From: an uncultured Bacteroidales bacterium
GTDB lineage: Bacteria > Bacteroidota > Bacteroidia > Bacteroidales > UBA932
Direction: 5' to 3'
Assembly (NCBI GenBank): GCA_900321715.1
Contig: ONXC01000001.1
Location: forward strand, 1 to 64,000
DNA: 64,000 bases
In this document: piece after piece, positions 1-9,581 of the stretch
How the letters are laid out: each line of letters starts with the position of its first letter
Numbering within the stretch: position 1 is the stretch's first letter
Translations under genes and position numbers: made by a program
The notes under the pieces: generated by a model
What the model was told of the DNA's origin: nothing
What the model saw: the letters and a program-made list of their open reading frames with translations, nothing else
Databases searched by the model: none

Positions 1-1181
1 CCCACTGCGGCAAAGAGATGGCTCTTAGTTATGCCGATAGCCGTTGCCGTGAATCCTCCGGCCGATAATCCTTCGGCATAGATGCGTGAAGGATCCAGCT
101 GGGGGTATTTTTTAAGAAGTTCAAGCACAACAGCCTCTATGCCGTGGTCTCCCATATAATCATAGAGGCCACTCTTGCCCTGCCACTCAAGCTCCGCTAC
201 CATGAATCCCTCCTGGGCGCCAAGTTCCGGGAAGCCGGAAGTCTCGGCCTGGGTGCGGGGGTCGTTGTTGTGGCCGTGAAGGAGAATGACAAGAGGTACG
301 GAGTGTTTGGCGGCATCCTTCATTGAGGCTGGAACATACTCATACCACAGATACTTTTCTTCCTTTCCGTTGTATTTGAAAAGGGACTTCTCTACCATGA
401 TCTGTTCCAGGCCCAGGCGCTCCCAGACTGGATAGGGCTCTAGCTCGTAGTCTCCGTACTGGCCAAGAAGGCCGCCCATATAGCCGGTGTGGCCAAGGTT
501 GGAGCAGCGGTAGTTCCGGGAAAGGAGACGCTCCCAGGCATCGGCCACAATATCTCCGAGACTTGCTTTCTCCGTATTCACGATGACCTGAAGAAGGGGC
601 TCTTCCTTTGCCTTTTCCTTATTCCTTGCAATATAGGCCTTGGCTACCTTTTTGGCCTGTTTTCCGGCTATGTAGGCCGGGACTGTGGCTGTCCCCTCAA
701 TCTTTTTGGCGGGTTTTCCGTCTATGCTCAGGATATCGGCCACCTCGGATGCAACGGGGGCGATGCACTCGTTGACAAAAGTGGCACCCTTGCCTATGCC
801 CACAACCTTAAGGTTTGAGAATACACGGATCTTCTCGAAGAGGGTCTTATACACCTGAAAGTCTTCCGCTGCGCTGTAGTCCTTGCCGTTTACGGGGGAG
901 AAGACAACCACCATCATCCCCACATAGTCCTTGAGGGTGCTGTTAAGGCCCATCCGGTCCACAAGAGTTTCCGCTTCCCCGGCCGTGCAGGGGCCGTCGG
1001 CCCAGATGAACCATACGGGCTGCATATGGGGAAAGCGGCCGGTGTAATCTGCCAATGAGGAGTTGTAATACAGTTTAATATTGTCCGGCAGTGGCATTGC
1101 CGGATTTGGGGTGAACTTGATCTGGGCCTGAAGGCAGAGGGATGCTGCCAGAAAGGCCGCCAGAGCCAGGATTTTTTTCAT
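1..1181 (-). CDS. Alpha/beta-hydrolase (PHB depolymerase/LpqC-like esterase), C-terminus cut by window edge
   Basis: The reading frame is open from an ATG at 1181 to the left edge (393 codons) with no stop, so the 3' end is missing. It begins MKKILALAAFLAAS, a Sec signal peptide, giving a periplasmic or secreted protein. The first ~250 residues match no family I recognise. From about residue 290 the sequence reads VPLVILLHGHNND, an oxyanion-hole HG segment, and later YAEGLSAGG, a nucleophile elbow with Ser, as in feruloyl-esterase and PHB-depolymerase-like hydrolases. The catalytic Asp and His would lie beyond the edge. It is divergent from the carboxylesterase at 1232, with about 50 bp between them. 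An ester-cleaving role is inferred from fold motifs; the substrate is unknown. Confidence 0.75.
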   Translation of the reverse strand, partial: MKKILALAAFLAASLCLQAQIKFTPNPAMPLPDNIKLYYNSSLADYTGRFPHMQPVWFIWADGPCTAGEAETLVDRMGLNSTLKDYVGMMVVVFSPVNGKDYSAAEDFQVYKTLFEKIRVFSNLKVVGIGKGATFVNECIAPVASEVADILSIDGKPAKKIEGTATVPAYIAGKQAKKVAKAYIARNKEKAKEEPLLQVIVNTEKASLGDIVADAWERLLSRNYRCSNLGHTGYMGGLLGQYGDYELEPYPVWERLGLEQIMVEKSLFKYNGKEEKYLWYEYVPASMKDAAKHSVPLVILLHGHNNDPRTQAETSGFPELGAQEGFMVAELEWQGKSGLYDYMGDHGIEAVVLELLKKYPQLDPSRIYAEGLSAGGFTATAIGITKSHLFAAV

Positions 1182-1231
1182 TTAGGCGTTATTTTTTAAC
1201 AAAGAAAGCCATTTTTGGTTATTTTTGCAAT

Positions 1232-2383
1232 ATGAGACGACTTTCTATTATGGCCTTTTTGTTTCTGGCTGCCTGTACCGCAAAACTTCCCGTGGTAAAA
1301 GTGGAAGGTGGACTGCTTCAGGGCGTTCCTTCCGAGGCCCCCTCCGTAATTGTATTCAAGGGTATCCCTTATGCAGCTCCGCCCGTTGGGGAACTTCGCC
1401 TGCAGCCGCCCCAGGATGTGATTCCCTGGGAGGGCGTGCGGGAATGCAGCGCCTTCAGCGCAATAGCCCCGCAGCCAGGAAATGCCCCCGGAACGTTCTA
1501 CGGGGAGGAATTCTACTGGATGCCTCAGCCGGAGCAGAGCGAGGACTGCCTTTACCTTAATATATGGGCCCCGGCAAAGGCTGTGGGAAAGAAGGGGGCC
1601 GCGCTTCCTGTTGCCATGTGGATACACGGCGGAGCCTTTGTGAACGGCTACGGCTTTGAGGTCTCTATGGACGGAGACAAATGGGCGCAGAAGGACGTCA
1701 TTCTTGTTACCATCAATTACCGTCTTGGGGAGAATGCCGCAGGGAATCTCAATATCCTGGACCAGATAAAGGCCCTTGAATGGATAAATAAGAACATAGC
1801 CCAATTTGGTGGAGACCCCTCAAACGTTACCATTTTCGGGCAGAGCGCCGGCGGTATGAGCGTCCGCACCCTCCTTATCTCGCCGCTTGCAAAGGGCCTT
1901 TTCGCAAAGGCCATAATCCAGAGCGGCGGCGGTATGGGCCTGGACCAGCTTGGCTCAATCCTCACCAGCGCGCCGCAGGTAGACGGAAAGGTTGTCCCGG
2001 AGCCCTTTGACCAGGCAGTTATGGACGGAACAATTGCCGATATCCCCATCATGACGGGGTATACCTCAGACGATCTTCCCTTCTTCAAGGAAGAGTCTGT
2101 TGGAGCCTTCTGCGCACTCAGGGACTCACTTGGAACCGCTCCGGTGTATGAATATGAGTTCACGAGGGACCTTCCCGGAGAGGACAAGGACGTACCCGAC
2201 AACCTCCCTGGGGCCTTCCATTCGGCGGAACTGTGGTATGTGTTCGGAACCCTAGGCCGCAGCTGGCGTCCTTTCACTCAGGAGGATTACGCCCTCAGTG
2301 AAGAGATTGTATCGGCCTGGACAGATTTCTGCAAGACCGGCTCTCCGGGCTGGCCTGAATATCCGTTCAAGAAGGTTTTCTAG
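1232..2383 (+). CDS. Type-B carboxylesterase lipoprotein, compact form
   Basis: A secreted serine esterase of the carboxylesterase type-B family. I start it at the ATG at 1232 (MRRLSIMAFLFLAACTAK), which gives a lipoprotein signal with lipobox LAAC; the frame is open further upstream from 1142. Family motifs are GIPYAAPPVGELR, EDCLYLNIW, WIHGGAF (oxyanion hole, ~residue 133) and GQSAGG (nucleophile Ser, ~residue 205). A His in AFHSAELWYVFG suits the triad. At 383 residues it is shorter than the usual ~500. The loop after INYRLG and the segment after the nucleophile are both missing, yet the frame is intact. A TATTTTTG box (1220-1227) sits so close to the ATG that the mRNA would be nearly leaderless, so that promoter is doubtful. 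Confidence 0.85.
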   Translation: MRRLSIMAFLFLAACTAKLPVVKVEGGLLQGVPSEAPSVIVFKGIPYAAPPVGELRLQPPQDVIPWEGVRECSAFSAIAPQPGNAPGTFYGEEFYWMPQPEQSEDCLYLNIWAPAKAVGKKGAALPVAMWIHGGAFVNGYGFEVSMDGDKWAQKDVILVTINYRLGENAAGNLNILDQIKALEWINKNIAQFGGDPSNVTIFGQSAGGMSVRTLLISPLAKGLFAKAIIQSGGGMGLDQLGSILTSAPQVDGKVVPEPFDQAVMDGTIADIPIMTGYTSDDLPFFKEESVGAFCALRDSLGTAPVYEYEFTRDLPGEDKDVPDNLPGAFHSAELWYVFGTLGRSWRPFTQEDYALSEEIVSAWTDFCKTGSPGWPEYPFKKVF

Positions 2384-2384
2384 G

Positions 2385-3017
2385 CTAGCAGGAGCTCATA
2401 TAGGCTTTTACAAGCTTCCACTTTCCGGCCACAAAATCGGCCTCCTTGTAGAGGAGGTTCAGCTGGCCTTCGTCGTAGAAGCGCAGGCCCGCGGTGTCGG
2501 AGTCTATCTGCAGGAAGTTGATGCAGCCTTCCATCTCCTGACGCACCTCCTCAAAGAAGGGGATGCCTAGGAGTTTGGTGCAGTCATCGGTGTCCGGGCA
2601 GGCTTCAAAGGTCATTTTAAGGGCTTTCTGGGTGAGGGGCTGGTCTTCGTCGTCCACCAGGATAGCGCTGCGGAAGGTTTCCATATTCACGGCCTTGGTG
2701 TATTTCACCACCACCTGCTTCCGGGGCCATTCCCCAATTCCGTTGTGCCAGGGGCTGTCAAAGCCAAGGTACTCGTCAAGGCCGGCGAAGATGTAGAACA
2801 TGCCCTCGTGGGGGAGCCTGCCCTCGGGGTCGAACGGCGCAATATCGGCACAGTCTATCTGGCACACGAAGGTGAGGGGATAGTCAAATTCCTCGCCGTC
2901 TTCCTCGGCCTTTGCAAGGGGGTATTCCATGTCGGCGGGAAGGTCGGGGTCTCCCCACCATTTTGAGCAGCAGAAGAGCTCCTGCTCCGTTTCCTGAAGG
3001 TTGATCTTGATAGCCAT
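2385..3017 (-). CDS. DUF1963 (YwqG-like) protein
   Basis: A 210-residue cytoplasmic protein without signal peptide or membrane segment. Its composition and the blocks KWWGDPDLP, YPLTFVCQIDCADIAPFDP, GMFYIFAG and INFLQIDSD match the DUF1963/YwqG family. Members are found singly across bacteria, with a known fold but no established biochemical role. The gene converges on the carboxylesterase, with only one base between the two stop codons. It lies 4 nt downstream of the PPC-domain gene at 3022-3450, so the two are probably cotranscribed. The first Met is the only good start. The family call is fairly sure; function is unknown. Confidence 0.75.
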   Translation of the reverse strand: MAIKINLQETEQELFCCSKWWGDPDLPADMEYPLAKAEEDGEEFDYPLTFVCQIDCADIAPFDPEGRLPHEGMFYIFAGLDEYLGFDSPWHNGIGEWPRKQVVVKYTKAVNMETFRSAILVDDEDQPLTQKALKMTFEACPDTDDCTKLLGIPFFEEVRQEMEGCINFLQIDSDTAGLRFYDEGQLNLLYKEADFVAGKWKLVKAYMSSC

Positions 3018-3021
3018 GGCG

Positions 3022-3450
3022 CTAGAATTCGTAAAGGTTGAGGCCGGTTTCAGGGTCCTGGTATCGGCCGATTTTTACTCCTGGAAAAGCCTCCACATAT
3101 AGCTCGCAGGCGCCGTTGATGTAGGCTTCCAGGAGATGCCCGCCGATGCACGAGTAATCACTCCGGCTGGCAGTGATGTGAAGATGAAGATACGGTTTAC
3201 CGTCCTTCTGAGAGATGTTCCCGGTGAGGTTTGTGATTTCCATCTGCTCCTTGAAGGTTTTGTCCACGTACTTCTTTGTGGCCGGGTTCAGGAAACGGAA
3301 AGTGGCCTCCGAGATAGCCCCAAGGCCGGTTATGTTGCCGGCAAGGATGTCCTTCTCCTTGCAGAAAGCCATCAAGGCGGCAGCAACCCCCTCATGGTTG
3401 TCTATACTCAGGACAAACGCATTGTCCTTTACTTCTTTGTACTTATACAT
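3022..3450 (-). CDS. PPC/DUF296-domain protein (AF0104-like)
   Basis: A 142-residue single-domain protein of the PPC family (plant and prokaryote conserved domain, DUF296). The segment YLHLHITASRSDYSCIGGHL, near residue 90, corresponds to the His-rich metal-binding strand of the family (usually HLH...GGHL). GNITGLGAISEATF is the typical N-terminal strand pair. In plants the domain occurs in AT-hook DNA-binding proteins. Bacterial stand-alone members form trimers of unknown function, so DNA binding should not be assumed. It sits between an unknown lipoprotein gene (9 nt upstream) and the DUF1963 gene (4 nt downstream), all on the minus strand, suggesting one short operon. Confidence 0.85.
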   Translation of the reverse strand: MYKYKEVKDNAFVLSIDNHEGVAAALMAFCKEKDILAGNITGLGAISEATFRFLNPATKKYVDKTFKEQMEITNLTGNISQKDGKPYLHLHITASRSDYSCIGGHLLEAYINGACELYVEAFPGVKIGRYQDPETGLNLYEF

Positions 3451-3459
3451 ATTGTATGC

Positions 3460-4446
3460 CTATTGTTTCACGGGAAAAAGGTGGTACTTTGCGCCGGGTT
3501 CCGGAGTGATGATCCGGGCCTCGGTTTTTGTGTCGTCCTTTGGGTCAAGATACTTGTATACAAGGGCTTTGCCACTGGAGAGCCAGAATCCGCTCTCTTC
3601 TCCAAGGGCCGGTGGCAACAGCAGGAAGATGAATGTTTGCTCAGTCTTGTGCATGAACGCCATGTTTGTCCGGTGGTTGACGCAGACAAGGTCACAGTTG
3701 TCAAGCAGCCACTGCGCCTGTGCCTCAGAAGGGTTGCACCACTGCAGGCCGTAATGGACGGTAGAAAGGTCTGCGCCGTCCACCCATGGGAAAAGGGCGT
3801 TGTCATACACAAATTGATTTGCCCAGGCAACGCCGGTGTCAAACGGCTTCCTGCCTGAATCCTTTGTACCATATTCTCCGGCAATCTCATAGAGGGGAGT
3901 GAGACTGGACTTTTCCATATTAACCATAGCTATGCCCCACTGCTGCTTGTCAAGGTCAAGGCCGCTGTATGAGGCTGCCGACGGATCATAAAAAGAAAAC
4001 ATCAGTCCCTTTCCTTCCACTTGCATCCCGGGCATATTAGCGGACACGGTCATCATCTCAAACTTTCCCAGTTTGATGTCCTCTCCCACATACGTGTTGC
4101 CGTTGAAACGGACCTCGCAGCCGTAGGTGATAGGTTTGTCAAAGCTGATGGTGCGGGCCTTGGTGTCCAGCGTATACCCCACGGTGCGGTATGCCCCGGA
4201 AGGAAACACCACGGTGGCCTTCCCGTCTTTGAATGAGAATTCCGCCGCAATGAGCTTGTCATCGGCATCCTTATAATGCATCCTGCCAATCTCCTGCTGG
4301 CCATAAGGGCCCTTGAAGCCGCTCACGGCCCAAATCTGCCCTTCAAGGTCAAAGTCTTCATATCTGATGTCCAGCCCGAAAGGGTTCAGTCCGCTGCAGG
4401 CTGCCGCCATAAGGGCCGATATCAATACTGCTGTAATCTTATTCAT
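3460..4446 (-). CDS. Hypothetical lipoprotein
   Basis: 328 residues beginning MNKITAVLISALMAAACSG, a lipoprotein signal with Cys at about residue 17. The mature part is beta-rich (YRTVGYTLDTKARTISFD, CEVRFNGNTYVGEDIKLG) and ends with a region rich in aromatic residues. I recognise no catalytic motif and no named family. It is the first gene of the minus-strand run 4446 to 2385, and the 9-nt gap to the PPC gene supports cotranscription. It is likely anchored in the outer or inner membrane facing the periplasm. A role in envelope maintenance is possible but not shown by anything here. Confidence 0.7.
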   Translation of the reverse strand: MNKITAVLISALMAAACSGLNPFGLDIRYEDFDLEGQIWAVSGFKGPYGQQEIGRMHYKDADDKLIAAEFSFKDGKATVVFPSGAYRTVGYTLDTKARTISFDKPITYGCEVRFNGNTYVGEDIKLGKFEMMTVSANMPGMQVEGKGLMFSFYDPSAASYSGLDLDKQQWGIAMVNMEKSSLTPLYEIAGEYGTKDSGRKPFDTGVAWANQFVYDNALFPWVDGADLSTVHYGLQWCNPSEAQAQWLLDNCDLVCVNHRTNMAFMHKTEQTFIFLLLPPALGEESGFWLSSGKALVYKYLDPKDDTKTEARIITPEPGAKYHLFPVKQ

Positions 4447-4500
4447 ATAGTCGTTTCAAAAGCCAGTATGATACAAAGATAGCAAAAATCCAGGCCGGTG

Positions 4501-4612
4501 GCCAGCTGGGGACACAAAAAAGGCCGATTTTGTGCCACGCGGCGGTCTCGAGACCAGCTGGAGGAACAAAAAGGGCCGATTATGTTGCGCCCGCCGGCCT
4601 TAGCCAGCGGAG
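4501..4612. repeat. Two tandem imperfect palindromic units centred on GGCCGAT
   Basis: This lies in the 245-nt gap between the lipoprotein and fumarase genes. Two units begin with CCAGCTGG (4502-4509 and 4554-4561). Each continues as a purine-rich stretch, then GGCCGAT, then an arm that pairs with the stretch before it (CACAAAA with TTTTGTG in the first unit; the second is weaker). Between them is a perfect 12-bp palindrome GGTCTCGAGACC (4544-4555). The units could fold as RNA or DNA hairpins and may form the terminator of one neighbour. No coding frame is convincing. Confidence 0.6.
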
Positions 4613-4637
4613 ACGCCTTCAACAAACACGTCCGGCA

Positions 4638-4668
4638 TTGGAATCCTCCCGTAAAAATGCTATATTTG
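4638..4668 (+). promoter_or_regulatory. Bacteroidota promoter for the fumarase gene
   Basis: TTG at 4638-4640 (-33 element) and TATATTTG at 4661-4668 (-7 element, consensus TAnnTTTG) are separated by 20 bp, the expected spacing. The predicted start of transcription, near 4674, leaves a leader of about 18 nt before the ATG at 4692. Confidence 0.65.
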
Positions 4669-4691
4669 TAAACTGAACAAATAAACCCATT

Positions 4692-6328
4692 ATGGCAGAA
4701 TTCAAATATGCGCCCATGTTCCAGCTGGGCCCGGACACCACAGAGTATTACAAGATTCCAGGTTCTGAAAAGCTGGTAAAAACTTCAAAATTCGGTGACA
4801 AAACCATCCTGGAGGTATCTCCGGAGGCCCTTACCCTGGTTGCCCAGCAGTCTTTCCATGACTGCCAGTTCATGCTTCGCCGCTCCCATAATGAGCAGGT
4901 GGCTGCAATCCTGAAGGACCCTGAGGCCTCGGATAACGACAAATACGTGGCACTGCAGTTCCTTCGCAACGCGGAGACTTCCGTGAAGGGCGTGCTTCCG
5001 TTCTGCCAGGACACCGGCACGGCCATCATCCACGGAGAGAAAGGCCAGCACGTGTGGACGGACTTACGGACTTCGAGGATGAAGAAGCCCTGAGCCTTGG
5101 CGTATACAACACTTACACCAAGGAGAATCTCCGCTACAGCCAGAACGCCCCCCTGGATATGTACAATGAGGTGAACACCAAGTGTAACCTCCCGGCCCAG
5201 ATTGACATTGAGGCCACCCAGGGAAGCGAATACCGCTTCATTATGGTGGCAAAGGGCGGCGGCAGCGCCAACAAAACCTACTTCTACCCCATGACCAAAG
5301 CCACCATCCAGAACGAGGGTACCCTTATCCCGTTCCTGGTGGAGAAGATGCGTTCACTTGGCACGGCAGCCTGCCCGCCTTACCACATTGCGTTTGTGAT
5401 TGGCGGAACATCGGCCGAGAAAAACCTCCTTACCGTAAAGCTTGCCAGCATCAAGTTCTACGACGCCCTTCCCACTACCGGTGACGAAACAGGCCGCGCC
5501 TTCCGTGACATAGACCTTGAGGAGAAACTCCTGAAGGAGGCCCAGAAGATTGGCCTTGGAGCACAGTTCGGCGGCAAGTACCTGGCCCATGACATCCGCG
5601 TGGTGCGCCTTCCCAGACACGGTGCAAGCTGCCCTATCGGCATGGGAGTAAGCTGCAGCGCAGACCGCAATATCAAGTCAAAGATCAATGCCGATGGCGT
5701 TTGGATAGAGAAGATGGACACCAATCCTTCAGAACTTATCCCTGATGAATTCCGCCGTCCCGGCGAAGGTCCCAAGGGCATTGAGATAGACCTTGACAAG
5801 GGTATCGATGCAGTGCGCGCAGAGCTCACCAAATACGCAGTAGGCACCCGCGTGAACCTCAAGGGCACCATCATCGTGGCCCGTGACATAGCCCACGCAA
5901 AGCTCAAGGCCCGCCTGGATGCAGGTGAAGGCATGCCCGCATACTTCAAGGACCATCCCATCCTCTATGCCGGCCCCGCCAAGACTCCCGCAGGCTATCC
6001 CTGCGGCTCCATGGGCCCCACCACGGCCAACCGTATGGACCCTTACGTGGATGAATTCCAGAATCACGGCGCATCGCTTGTAATGATTGCAAAGGGCAAC
6101 CGCTCAAAGGTGGTAACGGATGCCTGCCAGAAGCACGGAGGCTTCTACCTTGGAACAATCGGCGGCGTAGCCGCAGTGCTTTCCCAGAGCAGCATCCGCA
6201 GCATTGAATGCGTGGAGTACCCTGAACTTGGCATGGAAGCCATCTGGAAGATTACTGTAGAGGACTTCCCGGCCTTCATCCTGGTAGATGACAAGGGTAA
6301 CGATTTCTTCAAGAGTATCGGCCTTTAA
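4692..6328 (+). pseudogene. Class I fumarate hydratase, one-base frameshift near 5060 as read
   Basis: Iron-sulfur fumarase that interconverts fumarate and malate in the cytoplasm. It is full length (about 545 codons) but lies in two frames: 4692-5093 carries the N-terminus through PFCQDTGT and GQHVWTD, and the frame from 5054 continues [16 protein letters not shown] to the end. Restoring one G after ACG near 5058-5061 would read [11 protein letters not shown] and rejoin the frames. The three cluster-ligand Cys regions are present: [21 protein letters not shown] and CGSMGPTTA. All other blocks look intact, so this is either a very recent mutation or a sequencing/assembly error. An upstream promoter is present, and the DUF2400 gene starts directly after the stop. 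The fumA/fumB-type single-chain architecture is clear. Confidence 0.85.
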
Positions 6329-7051
6329 ATGAATGTAGACGCTTTACTGAGGGAGCTCGCCGCAAAGTACGAGACTCCCTCTTTCATTGAAGGAGACCCC
6401 TCCTGGTGGATGCACCAGGTCTCCGGCGCTTTGAACCAGGAGGCAATGGCCTTCGTGGCCCAGGCCCTGGCGTACGGCTCCCGCGCGCAGTTTATGCCAA
6501 AGATAGGCTGGCTACTGGAGCGCGCAGGCGGAGATATGGACCGCTGGGTACGTTCAGGGGCTTTCAAGGCCGATTTACCATCCGGCTCCACCGCCTGCTA
6601 CTACAGGCTTTATACTGTGGCCGATGTCCACGCTTTCCTTGAATCCTACCGCCGTCTCCTTGATGGCTACGGCACGCTGGGCGCGTACGTAGGTTCCGCC
6701 ACCGGCATTGAAGCCGTGGATGCCATAACCCGCTGGTTCGGGGACACGGCGCCGGTGCCGCAGGACACAAAATCGGCCTGCAAGAGGGTGTGCATGTTCC
6801 TCCGCTGGATGGTCCGTGACGGCTCTCCCGTAGACCTTGGCCTCTGGGCCCCGCAAATTGACAGGCGCACGCTCATCATGCCCATGGACACCCACGTGCT
6901 GCAGCAGAGCGTCCGGCTGGGGCTGCTCTCCTCCAAAACCGCCTCAATGTCCGCTGCGCAGCGCCTCACCGCCCGTCTGGCGCAGATTTTCCCGGACGAT
7001 CCCCTGAAAGGAGACTTCGCCCTCTTTGGCGAAGGCGTCTCCGCAGGCTGA
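6329..7051 (+). CDS. DUF2400 / TIGR02757 family protein
   Basis: 240-residue soluble protein. The blocks FVAQALAYGSRAQFMPKI, KRVCMFLRWMVRDGSPVDLGLW and MPMDTHVLQQSVRLGL are typical of the TIGR02757/DUF2400 family, an all-helical group resembling helix-hairpin-helix DNA glycosylase folds. The biochemical role is not established; relation to DNA repair is an inference from the fold. The ATG follows the fumarase TAA with no gap, so translation is probably coupled and the gene shares the fumarase promoter. Family members are usually about 250 residues, so this is full length. Confidence 0.8.
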   Translation: MNVDALLRELAAKYETPSFIEGDPSWWMHQVSGALNQEAMAFVAQALAYGSRAQFMPKIGWLLERAGGDMDRWVRSGAFKADLPSGSTACYYRLYTVADVHAFLESYRRLLDGYGTLGAYVGSATGIEAVDAITRWFGDTAPVPQDTKSACKRVCMFLRWMVRDGSPVDLGLWAPQIDRRTLIMPMDTHVLQQSVRLGLLSSKTASMSAAQRLTARLAQIFPDDPLKGDFALFGEGVSAG

Positions 7052-7095
7052 GGCCTGGATTTTTGCTGCTATGTTGCTAAAGTGCTGAAATACAG

Positions 7096-8508
7096 TTATT
7101 TCAGAAGCTCGTGCGGCTTTGTCATGGCGGCGGGATCAAGAGCCTCGTCAAGTTTTTCCTTGGTCATGAGGCCGTGCTCCAGCACAAGGTCATACACGCT
7201 GCCGCCGGTTTCAAGGGCTTCCTTGGCGACCTTGGTGGAAGCCTTGTAGCCAATGTAGGGATTAAGGGCGGTAACAATGCCGATAGAATTCTTCACCATC
7301 TCATAGCAGTGCTCTGCATTCACGGTGATGCCCACGATGCACTTCTCACGCAGGGTGTCCATGGCGTTGGTGAGCCAGGTCTGGCTTTCCAGGATGGACT
7401 CTGCGATGACGGGCTCCATCACGTTCAGCTGCAGCTGGCCGGCCTCGGCGGCAAATGCAACGGTGGTATCGTTGCCGATAACCTTGAAGCACACCTGGTT
7501 GGTGACCTCCGGGATAACGGGGTTCACCTTGCCGGGCATGATGGATGAGCCGGGAGCCATTGCGGGGAGATTGATCTCATGAAGGCCGCAGCGGGGACCG
7601 GAGGCCATGAGGCGCAGGTCATTGCATATTTTGGAGAGCTTCACGGCAAGCCTCTTGAGGGCAGCAGAGTAGCTCACATAAGCGCCGGTATCCGGGGTTG
7701 CCTCCACAAGGTCTTCGGCCACTTCAAAGTGGTCTCCGGAGAACTCACCCATAAGCTTGGTGCAGAGCTCTGCAAAGCCGGGAACGGCGTTGAGGCCGGT
7801 GCCGATAGCCGTGCCGCCCATGTTGATTTCCTTCAGCAGGACCACGTTCCTCTCAAGGTTTGCAAGCTCTTCCTTGAGGTTGGTCGCAAAGGCGTGGAAT
7901 TCCTGGCCGGAAGTCATGGGAACTGCATCCTGAAGCTGCGTACGGCCCATCTTAAGGACATCGGCAAATTCGTCACCCTTGGCGCGGAAGGCATCGATGA
8001 GGGCCTCCAGGGCCTTCACAAGGTTCCTGTTCATACGTACAAAAGTGTAGCGGAACGCGGTAGGATAGGCGTCGTTGGTGGACTGGGCGCAGTTCACGTG
8101 GTCGTTGGGGGAGCAGAACTGGTACTCACCCTTCTTGTGGCCCATAAGTTCCAGGGCACGGTTTGCGATTACCTCATTGGCGTTCATGTTCACGGATGTG
8201 CCGGCGCCGCCCTGCATCATATCCACGGGGAACTGGTCCCAGAGCTTTCCGCCCACAATCTCCTTGCAGGCTGCTACGATTGCATCGGCAATCTTCCTGT
8301 CAAGCACACCCAGACGGGCGTTTGCCTCGGCTGCAGCCATCTTCACGTATGCAATAGCAATGATGTACTCCGGATAGTCGCACATGTGCGTATTGGAGAT
8401 CTTGTAATTGTTGATGGCGCGCTGTGTCTGGACACCGTAATAAGCGTCAATGGGAACCTGGAGTTCACCGATAAGGTCACTTTCGACCCTGAAAAGTTTT
8501 TCGGACAT
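7096..8508 (-). CDS. aspA: Aspartate ammonia-lyase (aspartase)
   Basis: Cytoplasmic enzyme that deaminates L-aspartate to fumarate and ammonia. It has 470 residues, the normal length for AspA. The superfamily signature [11 protein letters not shown] is at about residues 320-330, carrying the catalytic Ser on the mobile loop. [19 protein letters not shown] and [16 protein letters not shown] are the substrate-binding regions that separate aspartases and class II fumarases from other members. Opening with [14 protein letters not shown] favours aspartase over fumarase C. It is the last gene of a tight minus-strand run, one base after the GH3 gene. Its product fumarate could feed the class I fumarase next door or fumarate respiration. 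Confidence 0.93.
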   Translation of the reverse strand: MSEKLFRVESDLIGELQVPIDAYYGVQTQRAINNYKISNTHMCDYPEYIIAIAYVKMAAAEANARLGVLDRKIADAIVAACKEIVGGKLWDQFPVDMMQGGAGTSVNMNANEVIANRALELMGHKKGEYQFCSPNDHVNCAQSTNDAYPTAFRYTFVRMNRNLVKALEALIDAFRAKGDEFADVLKMGRTQLQDAVPMTSGQEFHAFATNLKEELANLERNVVLLKEINMGGTAIGTGLNAVPGFAELCTKLMGEFSGDHFEVAEDLVEATPDTGAYVSYSAALKRLAVKLSKICNDLRLMASGPRCGLHEINLPAMAPGSSIMPGKVNPVIPEVTNQVCFKVIGNDTTVAFAAEAGQLQLNVMEPVIAESILESQTWLTNAMDTLREKCIVGITVNAEHCYEMVKNSIGIVTALNPYIGYKASTKVAKEALETGGSVYDLVLEHGLMTKEKLDEALDPAAMTKPHELLK

Positions 8509-8509
8509 A

Positions 8510-9580
8510 TCAGTTTATGGATTTGGAAATTTTCAATTCAAGTATGCGGCGGACGCTAGCGTCAAGGCGCTCCTCCGTGATCCTGCCGTCCTCTATGGCG
8601 GCCATGACACCCTTGAATGCTTCAAGGGGATTCTCCGGGAGAAGGAGGATATCGGCCCCTGCAATGAAGGCAAGCGCAGCAGCCTCTGAGGCAGAATACT
8701 CCTTGGAAATGGCGCCCATCCTGAGGGCGTCCGTGATGATGATCCCGTCATAGCCAAGTTCCCCGCGAAGCTTTTCCGTAAGCATAAGGGGAGACAGGGT
8801 TGAAGGAATAGCCGAACCGGTTACGGACGGCACGGCAATATGCGCCGTCATAACAAGCGGAGTCCCTGCCTCAATTCCGGCCTTGAAGGGAATCATCTCG
8901 CAGGTGAGGAGTTCCTCCCAGGTCTTGAGGCTCTGGGCATAGCCAAAATGGGAGTCTGTCTGGGTGTCTCCGTGGCCGGGGAAGTGCTTGATGCAGCCAT
9001 AAATTCCGGCATCAGACAGGCCCTGGAGGTATTTTACCACCTTCCCGGCAGCATCCGAGGGGTCTTCTGAAAACGCTCTGTCGCCAATGACCGGGTTCTG
9101 CGGGTTGGTGTTAACATCGGCCACAGGAGCAAAATCAATGTCTATCCCGTAAAGGGCAAGATACCGGCCGATAGAATTGCCAAACTCATACGCATCCTCC
9201 TGGCCGGAAGCCTTGCTCATTGCGGGGATCCGGGGCACATTGAAGGCCTTGTTCCGGCCGATACGCGCTACCCTCCCGCCTTCTTCGTCGATGGAGATGA
9301 AAGGACTTCCCGGCAGCGCGTGAAGGCTGTCGGTTAGGTGGACAAGCTGAGCGGAATCCTTTATGTCGTAGCCGAAGAGGATAACTCCGCCAACCGGATA
9401 AAGGCTGTCCTGGAGCTCCTGGGTGCCCACCATGAAGAGCTGCCACACCTTTTCCTCAAGGGTATATGAAGCCAGGGTTGAATCCACGGCGGCGTCAATC
9501 CTTTCCTGGAGTGAAGGCCTGGCAGAGCCGCAGGCAACGGCCATTAAAAGGACCAGGGCTACTATGAGTGAACGTTTCAT
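8510..9580 (-). CDS. GH3 beta-N-acetylhexosaminidase-like lipoprotein (NagZ-type)
   Basis: Glycoside hydrolase family 3 enzyme expected to release terminal beta-linked N-acetylhexosamines. I start it at 9580 ([19 protein letters not shown]), which gives a lipobox VAC; the longer frame to 9652 lacks a signal at its N-terminus. The NagZ hallmark [14 protein letters not shown] supplies the His/Asp acid-base dyad, and [10 protein letters not shown] supplies the nucleophile Asp. [15 protein letters not shown] is the substrate-binding strand. At 356 residues it is the single-domain form. A lipid anchor places it in the periplasm or on the surface rather than in the cytoplasm like E. coli NagZ, which suggests glycan scavenging or wall turnover outside the inner membrane. 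It is one base from the upstream barrel gene and one base from aspA. Confidence 0.85.
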   Translation of the reverse strand: MKRSLIVALVLLMAVACGSARPSLQERIDAAVDSTLASYTLEEKVWQLFMVGTQELQDSLYPVGGVILFGYDIKDSAQLVHLTDSLHALPGSPFISIDEEGGRVARIGRNKAFNVPRIPAMSKASGQEDAYEFGNSIGRYLALYGIDIDFAPVADVNTNPQNPVIGDRAFSEDPSDAAGKVVKYLQGLSDAGIYGCIKHFPGHGDTQTDSHFGYAQSLKTWEELLTCEMIPFKAGIEAGTPLVMTAHIAVPSVTGSAIPSTLSPLMLTEKLRGELGYDGIIITDALRMGAISKEYSASEAAALAFIAGADILLLPENPLEAFKGVMAAIEDGRITEERLDASVRRILELKISKSIN

Positions 9581-9581
9581 A

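Noticed and set aside
1220-1227. TATTTTTG as promoter of the carboxylesterase gene
   Set aside because: It would start transcription at or just after the ATG, and there is no -33 element at the right distance. Kept only as a remark.
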